Made by a program: the position numbers and the translations under genes. The notes beneath the pieces are model-generated. The model was not told the DNA's origin. It saw only the letters and a list, made by a program, of their open reading frames with translations, and did not search any database. 64,000 bases of DNA. Origin: an uncultured Gammaproteobacteria bacterium. GTDB taxonomy: Bacteria; Pseudomonadota; Gammaproteobacteria; Pseudomonadales; Pseudohongiellaceae. The first letter of the stretch is position 1, and the number at the start of each line of letters is the position of its first letter. The stretch lies in contig CAJWVZ010000009.1 in assembly GCA_913048385.1 (NCBI GenBank), positions 37,132-101,131 on the forward strand, read 5' to 3'. This document shows, piece by piece, positions 17,800-27,431 of the stretch.

Positions 17800-19045
17800 T
17801 TGATATTCCACCTGCTTTTTCGAGCGCCTGGTTTAAATCATTTAGCAAATCTTGTTCATCTTCAATCCCAATAGCAAACCGAAGCGTCGAGTCCTTTATC
17901 CCCATCGACTCGCGTTGTTTTGGACCAAGTTCGTAAAAAATAGTGTGTGCTACAGGTATGCCCAAGGTCCGATTGTCTCCGAGGTTAGTGGATGTGATTA
18001 CTGTTGTCATATTATTAAGGACTTCAAAACAGTCGATTTTATCATCAAGATTGATGCTTACTAAGGTGCCGAACGAGTTAAATAATTCAGTCGCCCTGAC
18101 ATGCTGGGGATGATTTTTTAGCCCAGGATAAAAGGTTTGAGTTATCAACGGATGGTTGTTACAAAAAAGTGCAAAAGCCATTGCGTTGCTGCACGCTTTT
18201 TCTAGTCGAAGAGATAATGTTTCAGAACCGATTGAGAGGTGGTGCGCTGATTCTGCACCTAATGTCGCGCCCATATCTCTTAGACCTTTTTTTCGGATTT
18301 GTGTTAAGCCCCATTGAGAGGTCTCTAAATTGTGATTAGGACTGATGATGTTTTTAAATGAACTCCAATCGAAGAGACCTGTATCAGTAATGGTCCCTCC
18401 TAAGGCATTGCCATGGCCTCCTATAGATTTGGTTAAGGAGTTTATGACCAGGCTCGCGCTGACAGTCTTTGGTAAAAATAGGTAGGGCGTGGTCAAGGTG
18501 TTGTCAACGCAGTAAAGTATATTATGTTTCAGGCAAACGGCCCCAATGCCCGCTAGGTCAGCAACTTGAGTTACAGGATTAGCTATCGTTTCAACGAATA
18601 TTATAGTCGTATCGGGAGTTATAACCGCCTCTACATTGCGTGACTCAGTGGGGTCGACCAAAGTTACCGTGATACCTAGGCCCTCTAACGTGGAGAGGAA
18701 GCTCCTCGTATTGGCGAACAAAAAGGAGCTTGCAATTATATTGTCCCCTGCACGCAGCAAGGACAGCATAGTTGCTGCTATGGCAGCCATGCCTGTAGCA
18801 AAAGCAAGAGTCGCAACCCCCTCTTCCATCCTCGTAACTTTGTTTTGTAACGCAGTAATAGTCGGGTTTAGTTGCCGGCTATATGCGTACCCTTTTTTGG
18901 TTCCTTGAAACACTGCAGCCAAATCACGTGCGTCCTCGAAGCCGAAAGCTACGGATGTGTGAATTGGTTTGTGCAGAGCGCCGTGCTCTGGTTTGGTTGA
19001 TCTGTCTAGATGTAGATTTTTCGTATTGAATTTTTTATTTGTCAA
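17792..19045 (-). CDS. Cys/Met-metabolism PLP enzyme (cystathionine gamma-synthase family)
   Basis: A 417-residue transsulfuration-type PLP enzyme. The YSRQLNPTITAL segment binds the phosphate, EEGVATLAFATGMAAI is the family loop, VDNTLTTPYLF has the cofactor Asp, and SLTKSIGGHG holds the PLP lysine. The group includes methionine gamma-lyase, O-succinylhomoserine sulfhydrylase and cystathionine synthase/lyase; I cannot separate these confidently. The start is TTG at 19045 with AAAGGA eight bases upstream. A Rieske ferredoxin overlaps its 3' end. Confidence 0.82.
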   Translation of the reverse strand: MTNKKFNTKNLHLDRSTKPEHGALHKPIHTSVAFGFEDARDLAAVFQGTKKGYAYSRQLNPTITALQNKVTRMEEGVATLAFATGMAAIAATMLSLLRAGDNIIASSFLFANTRSFLSTLEGLGITVTLVDPTESRNVEAVITPDTTIIFVETIANPVTQVADLAGIGAVCLKHNILYCVDNTLTTPYLFLPKTVSASLVINSLTKSIGGHGNALGGTITDTGLFDWSSFKNIISPNHNLETSQWGLTQIRKKGLRDMGATLGAESAHHLSIGSETLSLRLEKACSNAMAFALFCNNHPLITQTFYPGLKNHPQHVRATELFNSFGTLVSINLDDKIDCFEVLNNMTTVITSTNLGDNRTLGIPVAHTIFYELGPKQRESMGIKDSTLRFAIGIEDEQDLLNDLNQALEKAGGISND

Positions 19046-19067
19046 ACCTTTGTCCTTTGCTAACCCT

Positions 19068-20417
19068 TTATAGTTCTGCGAACAGAGCGAGAGAGTCTAT
19101 TAAGTCGTTTATCTCGGAAATTTTTTGTAAATATTGCTTTCCATCGCGGCCTCGATAGATATCTATGAATTCTTCTTCTCGGATACCGTCATTGTTGCTG
19201 CCTACGAAAGGCATATAGTCGAGCTCAGATTTCACCTCACTCAGTCTGAGCTGCATTGCCAAAGCTCGCGTTGGTGTTTCGGTCATTAGACTCGCAAGTT
19301 TTATACCAACGGTATTCGCTGTAAGATCAGAAAAACTAAAGCCCGAGCCAAATCGGGCGTCGTATATTTCTTTAGTGCTTGATATCATTTCTGCAATCGG
19401 TGATCCAAATGACGCAGTAATCGCAGCAGCCGAGGTAACATGTTGGGCGAGGTCTTGACGTTTATGCAGCCGAACTTCTATTTTCTGCTGAACAGCCTGA
19501 TTTTTGCTCGGTTCCTCAAATTGCAGGTCAAAAGAATCATTAACATGAGCCGCGATAGCGCTGAGAAGAGCTCGATTCTCTAATATTGGATCCGCACCAT
19601 CGATAGATTTTTGATAAGCGGAAGATGCAAGAGGCACAAGTAGAGCGTTAATAGAAATTGCTCTCCTTTCAGAAGGCAAATTGTTAATTAGTCTTTTAAT
19701 CAGCTCACTGTAGTGCAAGAGACGGGTTTGGCCTTGAGTTGTTATAAACAGTGTCTGTGCTTTTGCACTGAGTGTCTCTAAGAAGTTTGGCTCCCACTCC
19801 AAGCTGATTTGAAAAGCCTCCGGCTGAACGCTTACCAGTTTTACCTTTTTTGAAAGGGCTTTAATGTCCAGATTATATGCGTTCAGGGTTTGCGCCGCAG
19901 TGGACAAAGCGATCTGTAATGCCCAATTTGGTACAGGAATTCTTCCAATTCTGACCGAGCTAATTTCTAACGGTGATTTTTTTTGCACGTTAGGGCTTAT
20001 TATTGCGTCGATGTTTAAAAAAAAAGTAGGAACCTTTAGTCCAAAGAAATCCAATACGAGTGGAGCACTAAAGTCCAATGATGCTTGTTCGTCGCCTAAA
20101 TTTATCTGAATTTGAGAACTTTCTGTGGCCGGTATTATGCTCATTAAGTACTGTAGAACGAGGTTTGAGGCGTAGCTATCAAGTCTTATAGTGTGGATAT
20201 CTGACGAAGAAGTGCTGCTCGTTAACGCGTTCAGAACAAGGTTCTGAATTTCGCGTATCTGTCCGGGTGAAATATCGGATGACTTTTCGAAACTTGGCTT
20301 TGGACTACTTGCTAAAATCAAAATTATGGCGAACACGAAAACAAAAAAACTCAGCAGGAACACAAGCCGCAAGAGTATTTTACGGACAGGATTTGTCGAC
20401 GGAGAGTGGGTTAGCAT
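19068..20417 (-). CDS. unknown membrane-anchored periplasmic protein
   Basis: I do not recognise this 449-residue protein. It has a short basic N-terminus, one strong hydrophobic segment (about residues 13-35) and then a long soluble part, so it is probably an inner-membrane protein with a periplasmic domain. Conserved-looking stretches are RIPVPNWALQIAL (about 155-167), LLVPLASSAYQKS and FGSGFSFSDLTANTVGIKLA (about 350-370). The C-terminus is acidic. There are no Cys residues or transport motifs. It ends just before the PLP-enzyme gene on the same strand, so a shared transcript is possible. Confidence 0.6.
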   Translation of the reverse strand: MLTHSPSTNPVRKILLRLVFLLSFFVFVFAIILILASSPKPSFEKSSDISPGQIREIQNLVLNALTSSTSSSDIHTIRLDSYASNLVLQYLMSIIPATESSQIQINLGDEQASLDFSAPLVLDFFGLKVPTFFLNIDAIISPNVQKKSPLEISSVRIGRIPVPNWALQIALSTAAQTLNAYNLDIKALSKKVKLVSVQPEAFQISLEWEPNFLETLSAKAQTLFITTQGQTRLLHYSELIKRLINNLPSERRAISINALLVPLASSAYQKSIDGADPILENRALLSAIAAHVNDSFDLQFEEPSKNQAVQQKIEVRLHKRQDLAQHVTSAAAITASFGSPIAEMISSTKEIYDARFGSGFSFSDLTANTVGIKLASLMTETPTRALAMQLRLSEVKSELDYMPFVGSNNDGIREEEFIDIYRGRDGKQYLQKISEINDLIDSLALFAEL

Positions 20418-20631
20418 CCAAGACCTTTTCTAATTACCTGCGTTTTAAAAACACTGAGAAGGTATTCTACTCAGATTTCTTTGATATATCTTCAGTTTCC
20501 TGCTGATTAAAGTTTTGAATCAAAAAATTAGAATTGGTCCTTCCCAAAAACAAGAGATATGATTGGCCCGGATTAGTATTAATAAAAAGCATGTACTAAA
20601 CTGATCAATTTCAATTGGAAAAATAAATTGT

Positions 20632-21204
20632 ATGGGGGAGCTATTGGTGATATCCCGGTGTAAATTCTTTGAGCTTCGTAAGATTGAGCTGTGCTTGTTT
20701 TTGGTGGTTCTGGCAACGGGTTGTGCAACATTTGAACCGCCTGTTAAATCTGAACGGGAGGGCGAAGATGAAGTTCATACTCAACAAAAGGAGGGGGATC
20801 CCGTCAAAGTGGGCTCGGAACGAGAGATTAAGACCTCAAGGGAACCAATTGAGGTTGAAGAGTCTCTCAAAGCTGAAAGTGATTTGAGTGAGCCTTCAAC
20901 TGGTGAGGAAAACGCAGCAACGGATTTTGCCTCCGAACAAGAAGTGAAGAATTCACTTGCCCAGCAGCAGGCAAAAGTCATCGAACGAATACAATCAGCG
21001 CATATGGCTCAATTAGGTTTAAAGGAACAGCTTATAAAAGATCTGGAGCGGCAGCTCGGGGTCATAACCTCCGAGACGGATGAGAGCATGGAATCTGTTG
21101 AAGAACTTGTTGCGTTGCTGAATGCTACCAATGATCTCCTGACGGAACTCGAAATTGAAGTGGAAAAGCACACTCAGCTAGATGATAGCGAGGGGGCTTG
21201 CTAA
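20632..21204 (+). CDS. unknown acidic lipoprotein with C-terminal coiled coil
   Basis: Not recognised. The N-terminus is a signal peptide (hydrophobic CLFLVVLATGC) ending in a lipobox-like ATGC, so a lipoprotein is likely. It is followed by a Glu/Lys/Ser-rich linker of about 80 residues and then a helical, heptad-like region (about 115-185) suited to a coiled coil. The first ATG (20632) lies inside a purine-rich GGGGGAG that would serve as ribosome site for the in-frame TTG (20644) or GTG (20647), so the true start may be four or five codons later. The gene stands alone before the pyrophosphatase. Confidence 0.6.
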   Translation: MGELLVISRCKFFELRKIELCLFLVVLATGCATFEPPVKSEREGEDEVHTQQKEGDPVKVGSEREIKTSREPIEVEESLKAESDLSEPSTGEENAATDFASEQEVKNSLAQQQAKVIERIQSAHMAQLGLKEQLIKDLERQLGVITSETDESMESVEELVALLNATNDLLTELEIEVEKHTQLDDSEGAC

Positions 21205-21390
21205 CCTACTCGCCAAAGGTGGGTTGTTATAGCTTGACCAGAAAGTAAGGAATCTTCGACCCGATGTTTCTCGATGTCAGTCATTGAACAGATTATTAAG
21301 AAGCGATGTTTTTTTGTCTAAAGCCTTGTGGTAAAGTGCGCGCCATAAAAAAGTAATTCCGGTAGTTCGTCAACTAGGAGAAGAAGATAG

Positions 21391-23520
21391 ATGTTTAGCA
21401 TAACAGTTTTAGTTTCCGTTGGTTTGTCGCTTTTAGGACTAGTGGTCGCATTATTTTATATGAGGAAAGTCTCTGCGGTGCCGGTAGATATGGGTCTAGA
21501 AGCCGATGATGCGGAGAGAACTAGGTTTATTCACGGTGCTATTGCTGACGGAGCGATGGCGTTTTTAAAGCAAGAATATAAATTTCTGACCATTTTCATG
21601 CTTGCCTTTGGTTTAATAATAGCCGTCGCGATCGATGACTCTCATACCCCGCAGTACCATGAAGGGATCTACACGATGGTGGCTTTTCTGTTTGGAGGCT
21701 TGATCTCAGTGGCATCAGGATATATCGGAATGAAAGTTGCCACTCAAGGAAACGCAAGGACCACAGTTTCAGCAAAACAAAGCTTAGCTGCTGCATTTGA
21801 GGTGGCTATTAATTCTGGCGCTGTAATGGGTTTTGCATTGGTCAGTCTCGCGGTGTTGGGCTTAGTTGTTGTTTATGTTGTCATGAGCGTTTTGATGTCA
21901 GATCTTGGGGTAGAGAACAATCATATTCTTATGGAGGTAATCGCGGGCTTTGGCTTGGGGGGCTCGACGATTGCTCTCTTTGCTCGCGTGGGCGGAGGAA
22001 TTTTCACCAAAGCTGCAGATGTCGGCGCGGACCTGGTAGGGAAGGTAGAGCAAGGAATTCCAGAGGATGATCCCCGTAATCCGGCAGTTATTGCCGACAA
22101 TGTGGGCGATAACGTTGGTGACGTTGCCGGAATGGGAGCCGATCTGTTTGGATCGTGCGCGGAAAGTACTTGCGCGGCTATGGTCATTAGCGCTGTGGTG
22201 TTCGCTGCTGATCCCAACGCTTTACTTTACCCGATCCTCATCAGTGCGATTGGAATTCCCATCAGTCTTTTAACGAAATTATTGGTGTCGGTTAAGGAGG
22301 AAGAAGACGTTGCTCCTGGACTGATGAAGTTATTGATAATCTCAAGCGCCTTGATGAGTGTTGTGATGTACTTTTTTACAGTCGCTTTGATACCAGATAG
22401 TTTTGAAATTAATGGCGCTAGTTATTCCAATTTAGGTGTCTATTATTGCTTTCTCTCAGGGTTGGTTTCTGGGTTGGCGGTCGGATTGTTGACGGGATTT
22501 TATACATCGGACAAGTATCGCCCTGTTCAAGAAGTTGCAGAATCGTGTGAAACAGGTGTCGCGACGAATATCATTTATGGTCTAGCTCTTGGATACAAGA
22601 GCACGGTACTACCATATATATGCATTGCCATAAGCATTTTCGTTTCTTGGGAATTTGCTGGAATGTATGGAGTGGCAATTGCCTCGCTTGGAATGTTGGG
22701 TACGTTGGTGGTCGCGCTCATGATTGATGCTTACGGTCCTGTAGCAGACAATGCTGGGGGGATTGCGGAAATGGTCGGGCTAGATCCCGAAGTTCGTCGC
22801 AGAACGGATGTCCTTGATTCGGCAGGGAATACGACGGCTGCAATCGGAAAAGGCTTTGCAATTGGGGCAGCTATCCTTACCTCACTGGCTCTTTTTGCTG
22901 CCTTTATAACTATCTCTGAAACACTAAGCGGTGAACAAATCACGATGAGCTTGCTCGAGCCAATGGTTTTTACGAGCGTTTTTATTGGAGCGGTATTACC
23001 TTTCCTGTTTACTGCGATGACCATGAAATCGGTAGGTAAAGCGGCTTTTGCGATGATAGAAGAGGTGAGGCATCAATTTAAAACAATTCCGGGAATTATG
23101 GAAGGCACTGGGAAACCAGATTATGCAAAGTGCGTGGCTATTTCAACTCAGGCTGCGCTTCGCGAGATGATCGCGCCAGGTGTCTTAATAATGGGTACGC
23201 CCTTAATTGTGGGTTTTCTCTTCGGTGTTGAAGCTGTAGCTGGCGTTTTGGCTGGATCTTTGGTGTGTGGCGGCGTTTTGGCCATCTCCTCATCGAACAG
23301 TGGAGGAGCGTGGGACAACGCTAAAAAGTACATAGAGGCAGGTAATCTTGGTGGGAAGGGTTCTGAAGAGCATAAAGCCGCAGTGGTTGGAGACACGGTA
23401 GGGGACCCTTTGAAAGATACTTCAGGACCGTCTTTAAATATCTTGATTAAGTTATCGGCGATCTTGAGCTTGGTTTTTGCGCCATTTTTCGTACAATATG
23501 GAGGTTTCCTTCTCGGATAA
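21391..23520 (+). CDS. hppA: membrane-bound K+-dependent proton-translocating pyrophosphatase
   Basis: A 709-residue integral membrane pump with about 16 helices that couples PPi hydrolysis to ion export. The catalytic loop motifs are intact ([11 protein letters not shown] followed by [19 protein letters not shown], and the C-terminal [14 protein letters not shown]). [10 protein letters not shown] carries Ala483 where K+-independent enzymes have Lys, so K+ dependence is predicted. In the sixth helix the key acidic residue is Glu258 (DLFGSCAE), one turn after the position used by Na+ pumps (DLFE), which suggests H+ transport. It is monocistronic, with an intrinsic terminator directly after. 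Confidence 0.95.
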   Translation: MFSITVLVSVGLSLLGLVVALFYMRKVSAVPVDMGLEADDAERTRFIHGAIADGAMAFLKQEYKFLTIFMLAFGLIIAVAIDDSHTPQYHEGIYTMVAFLFGGLISVASGYIGMKVATQGNARTTVSAKQSLAAAFEVAINSGAVMGFALVSLAVLGLVVVYVVMSVLMSDLGVENNHILMEVIAGFGLGGSTIALFARVGGGIFTKAADVGADLVGKVEQGIPEDDPRNPAVIADNVGDNVGDVAGMGADLFGSCAESTCAAMVISAVVFAADPNALLYPILISAIGIPISLLTKLLVSVKEEEDVAPGLMKLLIISSALMSVVMYFFTVALIPDSFEINGASYSNLGVYYCFLSGLVSGLAVGLLTGFYTSDKYRPVQEVAESCETGVATNIIYGLALGYKSTVLPYICIAISIFVSWEFAGMYGVAIASLGMLGTLVVALMIDAYGPVADNAGGIAEMVGLDPEVRRRTDVLDSAGNTTAAIGKGFAIGAAILTSLALFAAFITISETLSGEQITMSLLEPMVFTSVFIGAVLPFLFTAMTMKSVGKAAFAMIEEVRHQFKTIPGIMEGTGKPDYAKCVAISTQAALREMIAPGVLIMGTPLIVGFLFGVEAVAGVLAGSLVCGGVLAISSSNSGGAWDNAKKYIEAGNLGGKGSEEHKAAVVGDTVGDPLKDTSGPSLNILIKLSAILSLVFAPFFVQYGGFLLG

Positions 23521-23529
23521 AAAAGAATA

Positions 23530-23552
23530 AAAGGGCTTAAAGCCCTTTTTTT
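23530..23552 (+). terminator. intrinsic terminator of the pyrophosphatase gene
   Basis: Stem AAAGGGC/GCCCTTT with a five-base loop, followed by a run of T residues, starts ten bases after the stop codon. The flanking A and T runs make it usable in both directions, so it may also serve the convergent gene ending at 23582. Confidence 0.9.
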
Positions 23553-23581
23553 AATTATTTTCCTCAGCGCTGAAGGGTCGG

Positions 23582-24133
23582 TCAATCGTCGACACGACTT
23601 TCAAAGTGGTAGAGAACCCATTCGTCGTAACCTGTTGTTTTGCCATTAGCTGGATCGCGCAAGAATACGTTAACATTTCGGATGCACTGGTGAATTCTGA
23701 AAGAGTTTGTATCTTCGATTATTAGATTTCGAACGGAAGGGTTTAAGGTGTAATTTGAAATTTCGGCAAGTTTCCAATTTTGTTCAATGCTCCGATTTAC
23801 GCAACCATCTCCATTTAAAAGGTCAGATAAGTGGATCTCAGCTTCAGCATATTTCTGTGGGAGAATCTTAAGATCAAAAAATAAAGTTATTTTTTCGGAC
23901 TCTTCAGGTAGGTTTATGAAATCTAGTGATTTCAGTACAACCGTTGATGACGATTGGTTAAAAGCAACTATTCTGAGCTTATCGCTAGTATTTTCTCCCC
24001 AAGCCGCTGAGAATAAGGCAAACTTAATTTTGGAATTTTTTTCATAGTCGCCCTCTGACGCTGACATGCCTTCTATCGGAGTTAGCATTAATGCGAGCAA
24101 GAAATGGGCTAAGAGTTTTTGTAATAATTTCAT
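23582..24133 (-). CDS. unknown secreted/periplasmic protein
   Basis: Not recognised. The 183-residue protein starts with a signal peptide (basic KLLQK, hydrophobic [14 protein letters not shown], then a likely cleavage near GMSAS). The mature part is mixed, with two Cys residues (in GDGCVNRS and IHQCIRN) that could form a disulfide, and an aromatic C-terminus (EWVLYHFES). It converges on the pyrophosphatase gene and is divergent from the mrp gene. I see no catalytic or binding motif. Confidence 0.6.
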   Translation of the reverse strand: MKLLQKLLAHFLLALMLTPIEGMSASEGDYEKNSKIKFALFSAAWGENTSDKLRIVAFNQSSSTVVLKSLDFINLPEESEKITLFFDLKILPQKYAEAEIHLSDLLNGDGCVNRSIEQNWKLAEISNYTLNPSVRNLIIEDTNSFRIHQCIRNVNVFLRDPANGKTTGYDEWVLYHFESRVDD

Positions 24134-24231
24134 TTATATGCTGATATTCTTATGTCAGGCGTGGAGAACCTAAGTCTGAGATGACTTAGTCTTGAAGTCA
24201 AAGCAAAAATCTTTCGGGCGGTCGATTTGCG

Positions 24232-25086
24232 ATGGCCTCTTTAGGTTTTTTCGGGAAAAATTACGTGGATCGATTAAATCAAGTAAAAAAAATTGTTTGT
24301 GTCGCATCAGGAAAGGGTGGGGTTGGGAAATCCACTACCGCACTGAATTTGGCAGTTGGTCTGGGCTTAAATGGCCATAAAGTCGGGATGCTCGATGCTG
24401 ACATCTATGGTCCAAGCTTACCCGTCATGATGGGCATCCCAGCAGGAACCCGTCCAGAAATTAAAAATAAGAAATTCATGGTACCGCTGACAGCTCACGG
24501 AATAGAGTGTAATTCCATGGGTTTTTTAGTCGACCCTGAGACAGCAATGGTCTGGCGTGCTCCAATGATTATATCAGCTTTTAATCAGATTCTGATGGAC
24601 ACATTGTGGTCCTCTCTTGATTATTTGATAATCGATATGCCTCCAGGAACCGGCGATATCCAATTAAGTTTGGCTCAAAATATTGGAGTGAGCGGGGCTT
24701 TGATTGTTACTACCCCTCAAGATATTGCTCTAGCAGATGTTCGTAGGGGAGTGGAAATGTTTAACAAAGTCGGTATCCCAATTATTGGTGTCGTTGAAAA
24801 CATGAGTGTGCATGTGTGTAGCGAATGCGGTCATAAGGAGGCTGTGTTTGGGACAGGGGGTGCGGATAAGCTTGCGATGGATTATGGGATAGATGTGATT
24901 GAGCGAGTGCCCTTAGACGTGCGAATTCGAGAACAGACTGATCATGGCAAGCCTGTGGTAGCATCACCTGGTGTAAACGACGTCGGTACTTCTTATATGT
25001 CGCTGTCAAGGTCATTGCACTCGATAGTTCAGAGTGAAGATTTCTCTGATGACTCCGTCCCAGAAATTGTCATAAAAGACAATTAA
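24232..25086 (+). CDS. mrp: Mrp/ApbC-type Fe-S carrier ATPase, lacking the N-terminal MIP18 domain
   Basis: Cytosolic P-loop ATPase that delivers Fe-S clusters to apoproteins. Deviant Walker A GKGGVGKST (27-35), DADIYGPS switch, DMPPGTGD and the CSECGH motif with the CxxC cysteines that hold the bridging cluster are all present, followed by VPLDVRIREQTDHGKPV, typical of Mrp. At 284 residues it lacks the roughly 90-residue N-terminal MIP18/DUF59 domain of the common form. The region upstream shows no separate frame for that domain. Confidence 0.92.
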   Translation: MASLGFFGKNYVDRLNQVKKIVCVASGKGGVGKSTTALNLAVGLGLNGHKVGMLDADIYGPSLPVMMGIPAGTRPEIKNKKFMVPLTAHGIECNSMGFLVDPETAMVWRAPMIISAFNQILMDTLWSSLDYLIIDMPPGTGDIQLSLAQNIGVSGALIVTTPQDIALADVRRGVEMFNKVGIPIIGVVENMSVHVCSECGHKEAVFGTGGADKLAMDYGIDVIERVPLDVRIREQTDHGKPVVASPGVNDVGTSYMSLSRSLHSIVQSEDFSDDSVPEIVIKDN

Positions 25087-25160
25087 GAGCGAATTTGCCT
25101 TACGCTGATAATAAGATGTGGTTATTCTTTTATAAAAGCTATTCGAAATAGGGGTTTGAT

Positions 25161-26813
25161 GTGGACGCAGTAAATGATTTTTTGATTTTTGTTGACGGGT
25201 ATCTTGGAAGCGCAATTTGGTTTCCAGCACTACTGTTATCGACCGGCGTATTTTTTACTCTGTATCTTAGATTTCCTCAGGTTCGATATTTTCGGCATGC
25301 AATATCTATAACAACTGGTCGATTTGACAAGTCTGACGCTGACGGAGATACAACTCATTTTCAGGCGTTGGCGACGGCGTTATCGGGTACTGTCGGCACC
25401 GGGAATATTGGAGGTGTAGCCTTAGCTCTACATCTTGGGGGTCCCGCTGCTCTATTTTGGATGTGGGTAACCGCCTTTTTTGGAATGACTTCAAAGTTTG
25501 TAGAGGTTACTTTGTCGCATAAATACCGTGAGAAAACACCTGACGGCTCAATGGCTGGCGGACCCATGTATTATATGGAAAAAGGTCTAAACGCAAAGTG
25601 GTTAGCGATCTTATTTGCGTTGGCAACTGTTTTGAGCTCGTTTGGTACAGGCAGTTTACCGCAGATAAATAGTATAGCTGCCGGGTTGAAGAGCACGTTT
25701 GACATTGAGCCAATCGTGACAGCTTGCGTCTTATCTGTGTTGCTCGGTCTAGTTATTCTTGGCGGTATAAAAAGAATAGCGAGGTTTGCGGCAGCGGTAG
25801 TGCCAAGTATGGCTGTTATATATCTGATCGGGGCTTTTGCTGTCATTTTGCCAAATCTAGCAAATATAATACCGTCTTTCGTTTCGGTTTTTTCTGACGC
25901 TTTTAGTGGATCCGCTGCGACGGGTGGTTTTCTCGGAGCCACTTTTGCATATGCTTTTGATAGGGGCGTAAATCGGGGGTTATATTCAAATGAGGCGGGG
26001 CAGGGGTCGGCGCCTATCGCTCACGCAGCAGCTAAAACAGATGAAGCGACAGATGAGGGAATGGTCTCTATCTTAGAGCCTTTCATCGACACTATTTGTA
26101 TATGTACAATTACTGGGTTAGTGATTCTGTCGTCTGGGGTTTGGAACGAAAAGTTTGATAACCAGTTCCAGCGTGCTGATATGATTTTTGTTGCAGGAGC
26201 TTATGATCAGTCTGATCAGGATGACGTTAGCAGTATCTCTGGTATGCTTAACGGCGCTGCAACATCCGCACGGGGATACTCAGGGAAGATCTCTTTGATC
26301 GAGGGGATTGCTCAAAACAAAGAGGATTTTACTTTAATAAACTCCCGCTCATTTGCAGAAGACATTCGGTTCAGCAACAATGGAGAAAACCTGAGCCGTG
26401 AAGTTAGTGTCACTGATGGTCGTTTAGATGACTCTGGTATAGTTGTGACTGGTAAATCGTTGATTCATTCGGTGCCTTTGACTACTGTTGCGTTTACGAG
26501 GGGTTTTTTTGGTGATTTTGGTCAATATATTGTGGCTGTTGGCCTGATGCTTTTTGCTTTCTCTACTGCCATAGCATGGTCATATTATGGCGATCGCGCG
26601 ATGACTTATTTGTTCGGTCCTAAATCAGTGACGCCATATCGTGTTGTTTATGTGATCGCGTTTTTTTATGCTGCTTTGGCAGACACCACTGTTGTTTGGA
26701 ATCTTGCCCTAATTACGATAGTTCTGATGACGGCTCCGAATCTCATAGGTATTCTTGTTATGCATAGAGAAATGCGAAAAACTGTAGCTGATTATTGGTC
26801 TCGTAAAAGCTAG
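25161..26813 (+). CDS. AGCS-family sodium:amino-acid (alanine/glycine) symporter with an unusual insertion
   Basis: A 550-residue membrane transporter. Family signatures are [45 protein letters not shown] and [16 protein letters not shown]. Typical members have about 450-480 residues. Here about 100 extra polar residues (roughly 335-437) lie between VILSSGVW and VPLTTVAF, a loop that is normally short. The insert has no Cys and reads as a soluble acidic domain. The start is GTG at 25161 with AGGGG upstream. Substrate (Ala or Gly with Na+) is inferred from the family. Confidence 0.88.
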   Translation: MDAVNDFLIFVDGYLGSAIWFPALLLSTGVFFTLYLRFPQVRYFRHAISITTGRFDKSDADGDTTHFQALATALSGTVGTGNIGGVALALHLGGPAALFWMWVTAFFGMTSKFVEVTLSHKYREKTPDGSMAGGPMYYMEKGLNAKWLAILFALATVLSSFGTGSLPQINSIAAGLKSTFDIEPIVTACVLSVLLGLVILGGIKRIARFAAAVVPSMAVIYLIGAFAVILPNLANIIPSFVSVFSDAFSGSAATGGFLGATFAYAFDRGVNRGLYSNEAGQGSAPIAHAAAKTDEATDEGMVSILEPFIDTICICTITGLVILSSGVWNEKFDNQFQRADMIFVAGAYDQSDQDDVSSISGMLNGAATSARGYSGKISLIEGIAQNKEDFTLINSRSFAEDIRFSNNGENLSREVSVTDGRLDDSGIVVTGKSLIHSVPLTTVAFTRGFFGDFGQYIVAVGLMLFAFSTAIAWSYYGDRAMTYLFGPKSVTPYRVVYVIAFFYAALADTTVVWNLALITIVLMTAPNLIGILVMHREMRKTVADYWSRKS

Positions 26814-26883
26814 ACCCTTGACTGGCTGAGCCCACTAATAATCGTTATCGTGAGTATTCAAAGTAAGCGGTACCTTGAGTTTT

Positions 26884-27393
26884 TTAAAGGTGAGAGCGAA
26901 CATATTTGATTAGTTTCTTTTTCTGCATCGCTTTTTTTTCAAGTGGAGTTGTTTTCCAATTACGCCAAAGATGCCTCAATTCTTTGCGGTCGAGCATAGG
27001 ATAAGTCTGGATGATCTGATATATTGCACTTTCGTCCTCTTGTAGAATTTTTTCTGCTACATCCTTTGCAGCTTTATCGAGGGTTTCCCTCTTGGTGGTT
27101 TTCGCAGCAATGTCGTTTAATGTTTTTAAGGAATGCTGCAAGTTATCAAAATCGAAATTGCGCATTAGTTTCCCAATATATTGTAGATGCCTTTTTTTCG
27201 CTCCATGACTATTACCTAATCGTTTATGCTCGGCGATAGCTTTTAACAAGCACTCGTCGAGATCGATCTTAGCGAGGTCGCTTTCTTTTAGTTCCGTTAA
27301 TTTTTGTCCAAGCTCTTGTTGGTCTATGGCCATCTTTTTTCTATACGTTTTGCTTGGCGAGATCTTAGAGTTGGTTTTCTCGGAATCAATCAT
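26884..27393 (-). CDS. darP: ribosome-associated protein DarP (YjgA, DUF615)
   Basis: A 169-residue highly charged helical protein. KTYRKKMAIDQQELGQKL, LAKIDLDECLLKAI and RLGNSHGAKKRHLQYIGKLMR are DUF615/YjgA signatures. In E. coli it binds late 50S assembly intermediates. The usual neighbours tldD/pmbA are absent; here it follows mgtE on the same strand. Confidence 0.92.
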   Translation of the reverse strand: MIDSEKTNSKISPSKTYRKKMAIDQQELGQKLTELKESDLAKIDLDECLLKAIAEHKRLGNSHGAKKRHLQYIGKLMRNFDFDNLQHSLKTLNDIAAKTTKRETLDKAAKDVAEKILQEDESAIYQIIQTYPMLDRKELRHLWRNWKTTPLEKKAMQKKKLIKYVRSHL

Positions 27394-27431
27394 TAAAAGC
27401 CTTTGCAGTGGAGTTGAATTAATGCTTTTCC

